IMG/VR virus record: IMGVR_UViG_3300009509_000010
Span: 1-64,000 of that record
Origin: a virus
DNA: 64,000 nucleotides
Reading direction: 5' to 3' (one strand)
Part shown: positions 22,060-31,433 of the stretch, piece by piece
How positions within the stretch are numbered: position 1 is the first letter of the stretch
Layout: the number at the start of each line of letters is the position of its first letter
Notes under the pieces: generated by a model
Databases searched by the model: none
Told to the model about the DNA's origin: nothing
What the model saw: only the letters and a program-made list of their open reading frames with translations
Translations under genes and position numbers: made by a program

Positions 22060-24648
22060 ATGCAAACCTCGATTACCTCGACTCGAAGGCGAGCCCGCCG
22101 GGCCCGCGTTGCCAAAACCATAACTACCGACGCGGTCGCCACAAGCGGCAAACTTGACGCCGCGAGTTTGCCCGGTGGTAGCGGGATCACCGAGTTGTTT
22201 GGTCTAGCCGTGACCAAAACCGCAGCGGACAAAATTTTTGCAGGTAAGGTCAAGGCGATTGCTAAAACCACCGATCACAATTTTGCAGGCCAGTTAGTGT
22301 TGATGTTGGTCAAAGGGCAAGCGGTGGGCGAGGTGGAGTTTGGCGAGCGGCTCGACTCCAAAACGTGGGCCGTTAAAACCACCAAGATTTTTGACCGGCC
22401 CAAGGCCACCAACGTGCCCGAGGCCGCCGAGGGTGTGGTGGGCGGGGTGCGGGTGCTCGAACGCCGCAAGGCGACATCAATTGATGAGCCGGTAACAAAA
22501 CAACGGGCTAGGGCCTACAACCCGAGCCGCGTGGTTGACCGGGTCCTTTTGTCTGACGTGCGAACCCTTGCCCAATGGGGCGAGGAGGTGGCGTTGAAAA
22601 AGGCCCTCGCCGAGGTAAAGCGCCGTGGTTTGGAGGTCGAGCGGCCCGATAAACTCGAGCTTGCCCCGGACAGTGAGATCGAAACCTTCGCCACCGTCGA
22701 GCTCGTGGCAGCTCACCAAGCGATCCATGTCAACAAGGGGTGGAGCTCCGAGGATATGGTGGGGACGCATGCCCGTATCGTGGCGGAGCTCGCCGATCGA
22801 GGCGTGCCACACCCCGAACCACCGCCGGGGTTGGATGCTCAATCGGTTGTTTTCGAGCCGGCCCGAGTGGCGGTTCTAAAATCAGCGGCCGAGGAGGCCC
22901 TTGGGGAGATCGTGGCAGCGGTCGAGCGATACCCCGTGTTGGTCCACAAGCGGGTCGAGGGGCGGCCGGTTACGGTCAGCAAAGCCAAGGATCAGGTCAA
23001 GGTGGTGGCCGAGGACGGGGCCGATTTAACCGCCGAGGTTCCCGCGGTCGTTGAAACGATCCGAGCTCTCAAATCCGAGGCGGTGGAGCTCGAGGGGGTT
23101 CTCGAGCCATGGCATGGGGGCGAGGTTTTCCAGGTTCAAGATCTCAGCTATGACGGCCGAGACCTCCGGGATTGGCCCGTTAGCAAGCGGCTCGAGCGGC
23201 TCGCCGAGCTTGGGATCCCGCAAGCTACAAGCGCAATTCCGAGCTTGACGGCCCCCGTCAACGAGTTACCCCCGTTGGAGGCGACCACCGCCGAAACGCT
23301 CGAGCGGGCGATCCGTGTGGTCAAACGGTTGCCCGGTAGTGTTGGGGCCGTGGTCAAGCCCGCCGAGTCGGTGGACCCGGGCGAATGGTTGGAGCTCGAG
23401 GCCGAGCCCGTAACCAAGCTCGAATCAAAAGGCCCTCAAAAATTTGTATTGTGGGCAAATCAACTTTTGGTGGGCGACCGAGCGGGAAAATTGGCCGAGC
23501 GGTGGATCTTGGATTCCACCGACGTCGAGACCACCGAGCAAATCGCCAAACGGGCGGCCCCCGTTCCCAAGGATGCTTTGTCCGCCGGTGTCGGTGGGGT
23601 GACTGATCACGGTGAGGTCGAAACGGGGGCGGTCAAACCGTGGTTGCGGGAATATTTTTTGCGAGGCCAAACAACGGGCAACCGGTTGTTGATCCGCAAG
23701 CTTACGTTTGGTGAGCTGCAAAAGGCCCAACATTCATACACCCAATGTATGGCATGCAAGGCGGCCCCCGAAATTGATGTTTTGTGGGCCGACGGGCGTG
23801 GGCGGGCGTGGTTTTGTAAGGGTTGTTATCCAAAGTGGCTCCACAAAGGGGGCGGCTCCAAAGACCTCGAGGTAATCGGTACCAAAGCGATTATCGGCGG
23901 TCGAGCCCCAGCGAAGTATTCGGACCGTCATAATCGGGTGACAACTACCAAGGCCGCCGAGCCACACCCTCTCGGTGGTTGGCTTGTGGTGCGGGCAAAA
24001 GACCCGACGCCTTCGGTCCTTACCGGTGAGGCCGTAACCAAACGGTGGATCCCGCCGCTTGGTGTGTCAGCTTTGCCCGAGGTGGTGGCCGAGCAGGTGC
24101 CTACCGAGCTCGCCTATTGGCGGGCCCAGACATTGGCTGAGGCTCGAGAGCTCCGAGATCAGCTTGTGTCAAAGATCGACACAAAGGAGATCGAGCTCGA
24201 TTTGACCACAGTTTACACTGCCAAACCATCAAATCCGATCACCGAGGTGTCAACCAATGACACCGAGGGGACGGCGGATCTCTTTGTTCCTATTGCCAAA
24301 ATTGACACCGACCGGCAAATTGTGACAGGGATTGTATTAGAGCCGGGCGAGGTTGATGCTCAAAACGACACCGTTAGCGATGAAGTTATCGAGCGGGCCT
24401 CGATCAATTTTCTTTCCCGGTATAATTCCGAAACCCAGCTAGGTTTGATGCACAAGGCCTTTGGAGACATAGGCCTGCAACTTGCCGCTAGTTGGGTAGC
24501 ACTGACAAATCAAACGCTTGGCAAAAAGAAAGTTAAGCGGGGCTCGTGGCTGATGTCAATGAAGGTTATCGATTCGAAACTTTGGGAACGCGTCAAAAAG
24601 GGCGAGTTTACCGGATTTTCGATCGGTGGCGTGGCCAAGGTGCGTTAA
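22060..24648 (+). CDS. XkdF-like prohead protease with degenerate DNA-ligase-like domain
   Basis: This 862-residue protein follows MuF, where the prohead protease is expected. Residues about 745-862 match the XkdF-type serine protease (FVPIAKIDTDRQIVTGIVLEPGEVDAQ... with H798 and S811 as likely catalytic residues). Residues about 290-450 follow the motif order of an ATP-dependent ligase adenylation domain: RVEGR at 298-302 (motif I, usually KxDGxR), LEG at 344-346 with E349 (III), FQVQDLSYDGRDL at 357-369 (IIIa), VGAVVK433 (IV), WLELE at 443-447 (V, usually WxKxK). Key Lys and Asp residues are changed. An ASCH-like start and a zinc ribbon (C563, C566, C586, C589) flank it. The family parallel is by eye. 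Confidence 0.75.
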   Translation: MQTSITSTRRRARRARVAKTITTDAVATSGKLDAASLPGGSGITELFGLAVTKTAADKIFAGKVKAIAKTTDHNFAGQLVLMLVKGQAVGEVEFGERLDSKTWAVKTTKIFDRPKATNVPEAAEGVVGGVRVLERRKATSIDEPVTKQRARAYNPSRVVDRVLLSDVRTLAQWGEEVALKKALAEVKRRGLEVERPDKLELAPDSEIETFATVELVAAHQAIHVNKGWSSEDMVGTHARIVAELADRGVPHPEPPPGLDAQSVVFEPARVAVLKSAAEEALGEIVAAVERYPVLVHKRVEGRPVTVSKAKDQVKVVAEDGADLTAEVPAVVETIRALKSEAVELEGVLEPWHGGEVFQVQDLSYDGRDLRDWPVSKRLERLAELGIPQATSAIPSLTAPVNELPPLEATTAETLERAIRVVKRLPGSVGAVVKPAESVDPGEWLELEAEPVTKLESKGPQKFVLWANQLLVGDRAGKLAERWILDSTDVETTEQIAKRAAPVPKDALSAGVGGVTDHGEVETGAVKPWLREYFLRGQTTGNRLLIRKLTFGELQKAQHSYTQCMACKAAPEIDVLWADGRGRAWFCKGCYPKWLHKGGGSKDLEVIGTKAIIGGRAPAKYSDRHNRVTTTKAAEPHPLGGWLVVRAKDPTPSVLTGEAVTKRWIPPLGVSALPEVVAEQVPTELAYWRAQTLAEARELRDQLVSKIDTKEIELDLTTVYTAKPSNPITEVSTNDTEGTADLFVPIAKIDTDRQIVTGIVLEPGEVDAQNDTVSDEVIERASINFLSRYNSETQLGLMHKAFGDIGLQLAASWVALTNQTLGKKKVKRGSWLMSMKVIDSKLWERVKKGEFTGFSIGGVAKVR

Positions 24649-25502
24649 TGGCGACAAAAGATCAACTCGCAAAGGCTCGGGAACTCTTGGATCTAGACGT
24701 CCGGGAGGTCTCGTTGGTTGACCGGCCCGCAAACTTGCGGCCGTTTTTGATTGTGAAACGTCAAACCGAGGACCACCTCGGTGAGTTTGAGATCGAGCCC
24801 TCGGTTGTCGAGTGGCTGGAAAAAGTGGCGGTGTCCCCTGGGGCCCCCACCGAGTCAATTCGGGCCTTGACGGCCGTTTTAGCAGGAGGTGAACCCGTGG
24901 ACCCCAAACAAGAGACCAAAGATCAGGCTGAGGACCAAGCCGTGGATCAGAATGCCACCGCGGCCGAACCCACCGCCGAACCCGTAACGAAAACCGAGCC
25001 GGCGGCCGAACCCGAGACCGTAACCGAGGCCGAGCCGGCGGCCGAACCCGTGGCCAAGAATGAGCCTATGGCGGAGCCAGATCCGGACGATCAACCCATG
25101 GTGGTGATCAAGCGGGATGGTTCGATCCATGTGTCCGGACAACAGGTTCAAAAAGCCAAGACCTTTGGCAAGGCGAAAACCGCCACCTTGCAAAACGCGG
25201 TTAGTGCGTTGGCCAAGTTGCTTGGTGACGTATCCGAGGACGCACTAAAGGCGGCCATGTTGCCCTATTCGGATCCAACGAAAAAAGTGGACACCACCAA
25301 GGCCGTGGATCCGGAACAGACAAACACCGCGGATCCGATTGAGTTGATCACCAAGGCGGTGGCCTCGGCCCTCGAGCCAATCACCAAGCGGCTCGACGAG
25401 ATCGAGAAAACTCGCAATCCGTCTCAGTCCGTCGAGGGTGACGGCGGGACCGAAAGCCGACAAACCAAGGTCAACAAATCAATTTGGGCCGGGGTGCTCT
25501 AG
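24648..25502 (+). CDS. Putative scaffold protein
   Basis: This 284-residue acidic protein lies directly between protease and capsid, where scaffolds are found. It starts with EVSLVDRPANLRPFLIVKR, a motif usual next to XkdF-type proteases, then has a Glu/Pro/Ala-rich repeat region (TEPAAEPE-type) and a helical C-terminus ending SIWAGVL. The ATG overlaps the protease stop (TAATG). Low complexity and position suggest a scaffold cleaved during maturation. Confidence 0.7.
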   Translation: MATKDQLAKARELLDLDVREVSLVDRPANLRPFLIVKRQTEDHLGEFEIEPSVVEWLEKVAVSPGAPTESIRALTAVLAGGEPVDPKQETKDQAEDQAVDQNATAAEPTAEPVTKTEPAAEPETVTEAEPAAEPVAKNEPMAEPDPDDQPMVVIKRDGSIHVSGQQVQKAKTFGKAKTATLQNAVSALAKLLGDVSEDALKAAMLPYSDPTKKVDTTKAVDPEQTNTADPIELITKAVASALEPITKRLDEIEKTRNPSQSVEGDGGTESRQTKVNKSIWAGVL

Positions 25503-25545
25503 CCGTTTTGGCAAGGCCGACCGAAACCTTTGAGGAGGAAAGATT

Positions 25546-26745
25546 ATGTCAGGTATCCCAAACGAAGAGCTGATCGCCAAAGCGGTAATCACAACCGACG
25601 CGTTGGCCGCAAATGGCAAACTCAATGATAAGCAGTCCGACATGTTCATCGATTACGTGATCGACGAGTCGGTTTTGAAAAACAACGCCAGGGTGGTCAA
25701 GTTTCGCAACGAAAACTTGAACATTGACAAGATCGGCGTAGGTGGCCGGGTGGCCTACCCCAAAGCTGAGGCCGCGGATCCGGGCCACCGCCGAGGCGTG
25801 TCAACGAGTCAAATTCAGTTGACACCACGAGAAATCATCGTCCCGTTCGAGATCGGTGACCTGTTCAAGGAGGTATCCCTTGAGGCACCCGAGCGAATCG
25901 AGGACCACATTATCAAAATGATGGCCGCGCAACTGGCCAACGATATGGAAGAGCTCTATATCCTTGGCGATACGGTGGGGCCAGCGATCCTTGAGTCGGA
26001 ATATCACGACAACGGAAGCTCGACCCAATACGTCAAGGACAGCTATTTGGCCTTGGCCGACGGGTGGAGCCGGTTGGCCGACGGGGCCAATGTGGTGGAC
26101 GCGCAAGGAGCCAACATTGGGCTGAGCATTTTCGGCCAAATGTTGCGAGCCATGCCCACCAAATTCCGACGCAACAAGCGGGCCCTCCGGTGGTTCCTGA
26201 GTCCCGACCTTTGGCAGCTCTACAGTGAAAAACTGAGCACCCGCGCCACCGCGCTCGGTGACTCCGCCGCGGGCGGGGGCGATCATGGCCCCTATGGTGT
26301 CAGTGCGGTTGAGGTGCCTTTGTGGCCGTTGCAACCCAAGGTGGTGCAACATGTGCAATTGAACGGGACCACCGCGGTCGCGTTGCGGTTTGGGCCGATC
26401 TCTAGCGTGGTCGTTTCAACCGAGACGCTTGGAGCGACACCCGAGACCCCGTTCGTTGAAACGACCGATTATGTTCTCGACACAACGGCGGGCACGATTG
26501 CCAGAACCGGTGGTGGGTCGATCGGTGATGGTGATACGGTCAAAGTGACCTATGATGCCAATCCGCAAGTTTTGCTAACCCATATGAACAATTTCATCGT
26601 GGGTATCGGTCGGGATATCAAGATCGAAAAAGACCGCAATATTTACAAGGGCGTGAACGAATACGCGATCCACGCCCGCGTTGCGGTTCAATTCGAGGAA
26701 CTGACGGCGATCGTCAAAGCCAAAAACATCGGAACAGGCGTATAA
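25546..26745 (+). CDS. Major capsid protein (HK97 fold)
   Basis: This 399-residue protein has a strong ribosome-binding site (GAGGAGGAAAG) fitting high expression. The N-terminal arm and E-loop-like region (RVVKFRNENLNIDKIGVGGRVAY) and spine helix (IEDHIIKMMAAQLANDMEELYILGD) are typical of HK97-fold capsids. Residues about 285-345 (SSVVVSTETLG...TVKVTYD) look like an inserted small beta domain that may decorate the capsid surface. It follows the protease and scaffold genes in the usual order. Confidence 0.85.
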   Translation: MSGIPNEELIAKAVITTDALAANGKLNDKQSDMFIDYVIDESVLKNNARVVKFRNENLNIDKIGVGGRVAYPKAEAADPGHRRGVSTSQIQLTPREIIVPFEIGDLFKEVSLEAPERIEDHIIKMMAAQLANDMEELYILGDTVGPAILESEYHDNGSSTQYVKDSYLALADGWSRLADGANVVDAQGANIGLSIFGQMLRAMPTKFRRNKRALRWFLSPDLWQLYSEKLSTRATALGDSAAGGGDHGPYGVSAVEVPLWPLQPKVVQHVQLNGTTAVALRFGPISSVVVSTETLGATPETPFVETTDYVLDTTAGTIARTGGGSIGDGDTVKVTYDANPQVLLTHMNNFIVGIGRDIKIEKDRNIYKGVNEYAIHARVAVQFEELTAIVKAKNIGTGV

Positions 26746-26798
26746 ACGGCGGCGAATCGCGGCGGTTTTAGTCATTGCCATTGATTGGAGGTCTCAAG

Positions 26799-27140
26799 GT
26801 GGCACGGGTTAAAGTTCAATTGCGCAACGCATCAAGTTACACCAGCATTTTTGCCAAGGACCGACCTTGGCGGCGTAACGAGGTGCGGTTTTACACCGAT
26901 CCAGCTCGGATCGCGTATTACAAACAACAAGGTGAGTTTGTTTGTACCGACGTGGGTGGCGAGGCCGCGCCGGGTGGTCAACCGGTGGCAGAGGAGCCAT
27001 ATCGGCACACCTACGCCAGCCTAAACCGGTTGACCAAGCCAGAGCTCGTTACCTATGCATCTATGACGCATGGTATCGAGCTTGACGATGAAGCCCGAAA
27101 AGATGACTTGATCACCGCAATTCTCGAGGCCCAAGGTTAG
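26799..27140 (+). CDS. Small head protein with HeH/SAP-like C-terminus
   Basis: Translation most likely starts at GTG 26799, seven bases after GGAGGT, giving 113 residues. The N-terminal half is basic and beta-rich. The C-terminal 40 residues (LTKPELVTYASMTHGIELDDEARKDDLITAILEAQG) form a helix-extension-helix or SAP-like domain found in phage head and connector proteins. Possibly an adaptor or accessory capsid component. Confidence 0.6.
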   Translation: MARVKVQLRNASSYTSIFAKDRPWRRNEVRFYTDPARIAYYKQQGEFVCTDVGGEAAPGGQPVAEEPYRHTYASLNRLTKPELVTYASMTHGIELDDEARKDDLITAILEAQG

Positions 27141-27150
27141 GAGGTAGGTC

Positions 27151-27510
27151 ATGCCATTGGTGTCAATCCCTGTTGGGATAGCGCCTTGCCAGATCGACGA
27201 TTTCCCGGCGGAGATCGGGGACGGCGAGGACAAGCGGCCGTTTGAACGCTCTTGCAAGGGGGCCTTGTTTTTGCGGCCCGCGTCAACCAAGGTGCTCTCA
27301 AACGACGAGCTCGAATTTCTGCGATCCGCAAAGCAATACCGCAAGCTAGGGGCTCGGCTCTTGGTGGTTCGGGTTGACGTTGTGCCCGATACGACCAAAC
27401 GGCCCACCGGTATGCGGAAAAAAATGGAGAAGGCAACGCCCCCAACGGCGGCGGTAGTAGCTCCGCCGGTGGCGTCAGATCCGGACGATTACACGGTGGA
27501 TCACGGTTAA
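27151..27510 (+). CDS. Hypothetical head-module protein
   Basis: This 119-residue protein has a mixed N-terminal region (LVSIPVGIAPCQIDDFPAEIG) and a low-complexity Pro/Ala tail. GGAGG precedes the ATG. No family is recognised; position suggests a minor virion or connector role. Confidence 0.5.
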   Translation: MPLVSIPVGIAPCQIDDFPAEIGDGEDKRPFERSCKGALFLRPASTKVLSNDELEFLRSAKQYRKLGARLLVVRVDVVPDTTKRPTGMRKKMEKATPPTAAVVAPPVASDPDDYTVDHG

Positions 27511-27569
27511 ACCAAGCCTATCACCGTTTTTCGTGCACCCCGTTTGGCCCCAGGTCCAAGGGATTGCCC

Positions 27570-27941
27570 GTGCTCGAGATCCATACACGTGACGGACGAA
27601 CCGAAAAAATAGACCTCGCGGATCGAGCCCAAGCCGCTGCTATTACAAGACGCTTTGCCGATCCAAGGTATCAAGCAACTATCACAGGTTTGACGATAAC
27701 CCATTTGGGGGTGCGCTATTCGATGCCCCGTCCTACGGGTTTCGAGCCGGTGGCCTACATGGCCGAGGAGGTGGAGCCAGACCCAAGCCGCAAACTTAAA
27801 GGAGGCCGGCGGGTCGTTTGTCATGCTGGGGAGGTGCGTGCTATCGCAATGATCCACGAGGCCCAACGGGCAGTGCGGATCACTTTGATGCGGTTTGGCA
27901 AGCAGCGTTTTGCCCCCGGTTATGACCCGTTAAGGCAGTGA
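27570..27941 (+). CDS. Hypothetical protein in the head module
   Basis: The start is placed at GTG 27570 with AAGGGA upstream; a TTG two codons earlier is possible. The 123-residue protein begins with strands (LEIHTRDGRTEKIDL) and has a basic middle. No family is recognised. Confidence 0.5.
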   Translation: MLEIHTRDGRTEKIDLADRAQAAAITRRFADPRYQATITGLTITHLGVRYSMPRPTGFEPVAYMAEEVEPDPSRKLKGGRRVVCHAGEVRAIAMIHEAQRAVRITLMRFGKQRFAPGYDPLRQ

Positions 27942-27954
27942 GTAGAGGGGGCCA

Positions 27955-28566
27955 ATGGGAACGTCTCTACAACGTCTAGATCAGATTCACAATCCGGACG
28001 TTTACGACGATACTTTACCGAGTCCAACGATAGAGGCCTCGGAAACCGCGGCGGTTACGCTTGCGGATCATAGTAACGCGCTAATCTCCCAGCTCAAAAG
28101 GATATTGCGGGGCGACGAGCCGGGAAACTGGTTTGACGACCCAACCGAGATCGGTCCGGATTTCACCGACGCGTCGTTGGTGGCTTTGGCGGCTCGAGCT
28201 CGATCAACTTTTTTGGGGGTTTGCCCGTCAACGCTCGTGGTGAGTGATTGGGTCTATATCAGCGGCCCAAGTGTAGGTGGAAATTATCAGGTCGATAAGG
28301 TGGACATAGCAAACTTTGACAAGCTACCGGCGGTCGGTGTGATTATCGAGAAACCGACCACCACAACTTGCACAGTCCAATGGCGTGGCGAGGTAACGGG
28401 GCTTGGGTCCTTGGTGCCTCGGCGGGTCTATTTTTTGCAGGATACGGCCAAAATTGGCTTGGCGGTGCCCGCCGAGTCGGGCCAATACGTGCAACGGATC
28501 GGGATGGCTTTAAGCTCCGAGGTGTTGCTCGTGTCAATTAACTCGCATCTAATCAAACGAGCCTAA
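27955..28566 (+). CDS. Probable structural protein
   Basis: This 203-residue protein has a helical N-terminal third (ETAAVTLADHSNALISQLKRIL) and a beta-rich C-terminal part (VSDWVYISGPSVGGNYQVDKVD, RRVYFLQDTAKIGLAVP) resembling small beta-barrel domains of phage fibres or decorations. It begins a block of virion surface-type genes. No named family is recognised. Confidence 0.5.
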   Translation: MGTSLQRLDQIHNPDVYDDTLPSPTIEASETAAVTLADHSNALISQLKRILRGDEPGNWFDDPTEIGPDFTDASLVALAARARSTFLGVCPSTLVVSDWVYISGPSVGGNYQVDKVDIANFDKLPAVGVIIEKPTTTTCTVQWRGEVTGLGSLVPRRVYFLQDTAKIGLAVPAESGQYVQRIGMALSSEVLLVSINSHLIKRA

Positions 28567-28578
28567 AGGGATCAGAAA

Positions 28579-28998
28579 ATGACATCTTGGAACGACGAAA
28601 CCGACTTTGAAAACGAAACCGCGAGTGCCGAGGAAACCAACCAAAAAACCGACGAGATCACCACCTCGGTTGAAAAAACCACGGATCCGTTGAACGCGGT
28701 TCAAAAATTGGACCCATTCGAGCTCGAGAGGTTTTGCCGATTGGAGGCCGAGATCAAACTTTGTAACCAAGGAATGCGAATTGTTGATTTGGAATTATTA
28801 GAAATAAAACGAGCTTTGCAAAACAAGTCAAACGAGGCCAGTCAACGACGCCGATACCTAGAAATGGAGCTAAAGGGCAAGTGGAAATTGCAATATGATG
28901 ATCTACTGATGACCATCGCCGCGAAGTACGGCATTTCTGACCCTGCCCACATGTTGATCGATATCGACGTGGGCACAATCCGGGATGCCAGCGTTTAA
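28579..28998 (+). CDS. Coiled-coil structural protein
   Basis: This 139-residue protein has an acidic, Glu/Thr/Asn-rich N-terminus and a strong coiled coil (RLEAEIKLCNQGMRIVDLELLEIKRAL and onward). Codon use is more AT-rich than its neighbours. It could be a trimeric stalk or chaperone for the following fibre-like protein. Confidence 0.5.
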   Translation: MTSWNDETDFENETASAEETNQKTDEITTSVEKTTDPLNAVQKLDPFELERFCRLEAEIKLCNQGMRIVDLELLEIKRALQNKSNEASQRRRYLEMELKGKWKLQYDDLLMTIAAKYGISDPAHMLIDIDVGTIRDASV

Positions 28999-29020
28999 GG
29001 TTGGCCCCAAGGAGTAGATC

Positions 29021-30808
29021 ATGGCTGAGCGCAAACCTTTGTTTATGCAAACCTCCGGTTTTAGCGAGGAAATGGCCACCTCCGACAGTATGCAGCTCGG
29101 GGGCCTCACAATGGGCGGTGCCATCGCAATGGGTGGCAATCAACTGTCAAACCTCGGTGCGGCCGATGCATCGGGCGAGGCGTTGGTTTACGGTCAGTCT
29201 AGCGCAAACCTTGCTGATTTGACGCTTGCGAGTAACGGCGATTTGAATCTTTCGGGTGGGGGCGAGGTGTTGGGTTTGCCCAACACCCCAAGCGGCGCCA
29301 CCGCCGCAACGTCAAAGGCTTATGTTGATGGCCTTGTTTCTGGAATCGGTTGGAAAGAATCTGTTGTTACTATGGCCCTAAAGGGCAATGACACAGTTGC
29401 TAATATAAACGGGCTAAGCCCAGCCGCTGGGGATGCCTATGTTGTAACTGATTCTGGCACATTGACCGCGGGGTCACTCGCGGTTGTGGCCGGTGACATG
29501 GCGGAATATAACGGTACGGCATGGGTCAAAATCGTTTCGGCCAGTGGTGGGTTCGTGCCCGCCGGGACCCGGGCGGTTTTGGCTGAGGGGACGATACAGA
29601 GTCCCTACACCGACGCAACCGACAACGACAAAATTGTGGAGTTTTCGGGGTCGAGCAACACGGGAACGGATACCGGGGATACTGTCAACAAAGCTTCGGT
29701 TTTGGTACAAGACGACGCCCACGTGGGTTATTGGGATAACTTGGCGTTTGTTTATGAGGGGACCGTCCCAAGCGGCACGTGGATCCAGTTTACGGGCGCC
29801 GGGGCGATCAATGCCGGTGACGGATTGGTGTATAGCGGAAATACACTTAACGTAAACCCGGGCGACGGTATCGAAATTTTGGCAGACCGTGTTGCGGTAG
29901 ACATAGCGGCGGCCGGGTCCGGAACCGGTGGTTTGCAGCTCACCGGAACCACGCCCACCAAGGAGCTCGAGGTCAAAGCGGGTGACGGTATTCTGCTCGA
30001 CGCAAATGGCGTTGGTGTCGACATTGCAGACACCACCCCCGGTTTACAGCTCACCGGGTCGAGTCCAAACAAGGAACTCGCGGTCCTCGCAAACACGGCG
30101 GCTGGTCTTACGGTTTCCGCTTCCGGTGTCGAGGCAAAACTCGCCACTGCGGGCGTTGGAACCGGCGGTCTCGAGTTTGACGGTTCGGGTGATTTCCAGG
30201 TCAAGGTTAACGGTAGCCAAGGCGTGATATTAACGGCCACCGGTTTGGCGATCGAGATCGACGATACGCCAGACACCCTTGACGTTGACGCCGATGGCCT
30301 AAAGGTTGTTGGTTTACCGTCGCTTTTCAAGGTCAACGACGTTGCCGTGGGTGCGACTGTAACGGCCGCAAACCTTGACACCCTCACCGACGGGTCAAAC
30401 GCCGATGCGCTCCACCTTCATACGGCGGCGGCGGCCACCGAGGCCCCCAAGGTCGAAAACAGTTTGACCACCGCCACCGACACAACGGCGAACGCTGATC
30501 CTGTGTATATCAATGGGTCGGCCACCGTAGGAAAAGCTTTGGCGAACGATGACGCCAAATCAAAAGTGATTGGTGTTATCCGAACGGGCGGCGGAGCGGC
30601 CCCCGCTTCGGTGGAGGTTGTTTCCTTGGGGATCTGTGCGGGCGTTTTGTCTGGCGCAACCCCAGGGGCCGCCTATTACTTGCAAGCTGCGGGCGGTATC
30701 GGGACAGCTCTACCGGGTGCGGGCAATCGCGTGATCCAAGTTGGTTGGGCTTACACCGCAACCGATCTTTGGATTGAGCTCAAGGACTACGGCAAAAAGG
30801 CCGCATAA
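29021..30808 (+). CDS. Fibre-like virion protein with repeated beta modules
   Basis: This 595-residue protein begins with the layout of collar and tail fibre N-termini (LGGLTMGGAIAMGGNQLSNLG, AATSKAYVDGLVSG) and continues with repeated units of about 30 residues (GTGGLQLTGTTPTKELEVKAGDGI, TTPGLQLTGSSPNKELAVLAN, GTGGLEFDGSGDFQVKV), typical of trimeric beta fibres. The C-terminal 150 residues, after HLHTAAAATEAPKVE, form a distinct domain. Since it lies in the head module, it may be a head fibre rather than a tail fibre. Confidence 0.65.
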   Translation: MAERKPLFMQTSGFSEEMATSDSMQLGGLTMGGAIAMGGNQLSNLGAADASGEALVYGQSSANLADLTLASNGDLNLSGGGEVLGLPNTPSGATAATSKAYVDGLVSGIGWKESVVTMALKGNDTVANINGLSPAAGDAYVVTDSGTLTAGSLAVVAGDMAEYNGTAWVKIVSASGGFVPAGTRAVLAEGTIQSPYTDATDNDKIVEFSGSSNTGTDTGDTVNKASVLVQDDAHVGYWDNLAFVYEGTVPSGTWIQFTGAGAINAGDGLVYSGNTLNVNPGDGIEILADRVAVDIAAAGSGTGGLQLTGTTPTKELEVKAGDGILLDANGVGVDIADTTPGLQLTGSSPNKELAVLANTAAGLTVSASGVEAKLATAGVGTGGLEFDGSGDFQVKVNGSQGVILTATGLAIEIDDTPDTLDVDADGLKVVGLPSLFKVNDVAVGATVTAANLDTLTDGSNADALHLHTAAAATEAPKVENSLTTATDTTANADPVYINGSATVGKALANDDAKSKVIGVIRTGGGAAPASVEVVSLGICAGVLSGATPGAAYYLQAAGGIGTALPGAGNRVIQVGWAYTATDLWIELKDYGKKAA

Positions 30809-30836
30809 AGCGGTTTGAGCCTCTTGGGGTGATACT

Positions 30837-31424
30837 GTGGATCGGGTCCAGGTTATCAAGCAAGAATCCGCCGCCCTAGGTGGTGACGGGGCCGACGAGA
30901 GGCCTTGGCCGGAACCCATAGCACCCCAAGAGGACGCGCCCGAGGTTGCTGGCGTCTATTTCCAAGACGTCAGCAACCGAGACGAAACCACCCTAATCAG
31001 CCGCAACGGGGATGATATGACGTTTAAAGACGTCAACAACCCCACCCCAAAAACTTTGACTGAAGTGATCGCTGGTAGCGGTGCTTTAACGGAAAGTGCC
31101 CACCGTACCTTGCGCCAGCTTATTCATTTCATTGACTCGGGCCCGGCGGAGGGTTTTGCGAGCGGGGCCTACAAAGAAACGTTACCAGCGGCCGATCCGT
31201 TTCCAACAACCGTTACGTGGTGGGAGAGCTCCGGCAAAACCAAGCGAATAGTCGAAAAAACAATCACCCGCAGCGGCGGCGGAGCAACGGCGGTTACACC
31301 GACCCCGGTGGTTTGGGATATTTACGACACCGACGGAACCACCAAACTTGCCACCGTGAGCGACGCAATCACTTACAGCGGCGTTTTTGAGACGTCGAGG
31401 ACTCGAACCATCACAATCTATTAG
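30837..31424 (+). CDS. Virion structural protein
   Basis: This 195-residue protein begins with VIKQESAALGGDGADERPWP and a GVYFQDVSNRDETTLISRNGDDMTFKD segment that recalls accessory virion proteins of several myoviruses. The C-terminal part is beta-rich. GTG start. Its role may be adaptor or head decoration; evidence is pattern and position. Confidence 0.5.
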   Translation: MDRVQVIKQESAALGGDGADERPWPEPIAPQEDAPEVAGVYFQDVSNRDETTLISRNGDDMTFKDVNNPTPKTLTEVIAGSGALTESAHRTLRQLIHFIDSGPAEGFASGAYKETLPAADPFPTTVTWWESSGKTKRIVEKTITRSGGGATAVTPTPVVWDIYDTDGTTKLATVSDAITYSGVFETSRTRTITIY

Positions 31425-31433
31425 GCCAAGCCA

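Noticed and set aside
22942-23400. Active DNA ligase
   Set aside because: The motif I Lys and the DG residues and the motif V lysines are missing, so ligase activity is unlikely; only the fold is proposed.
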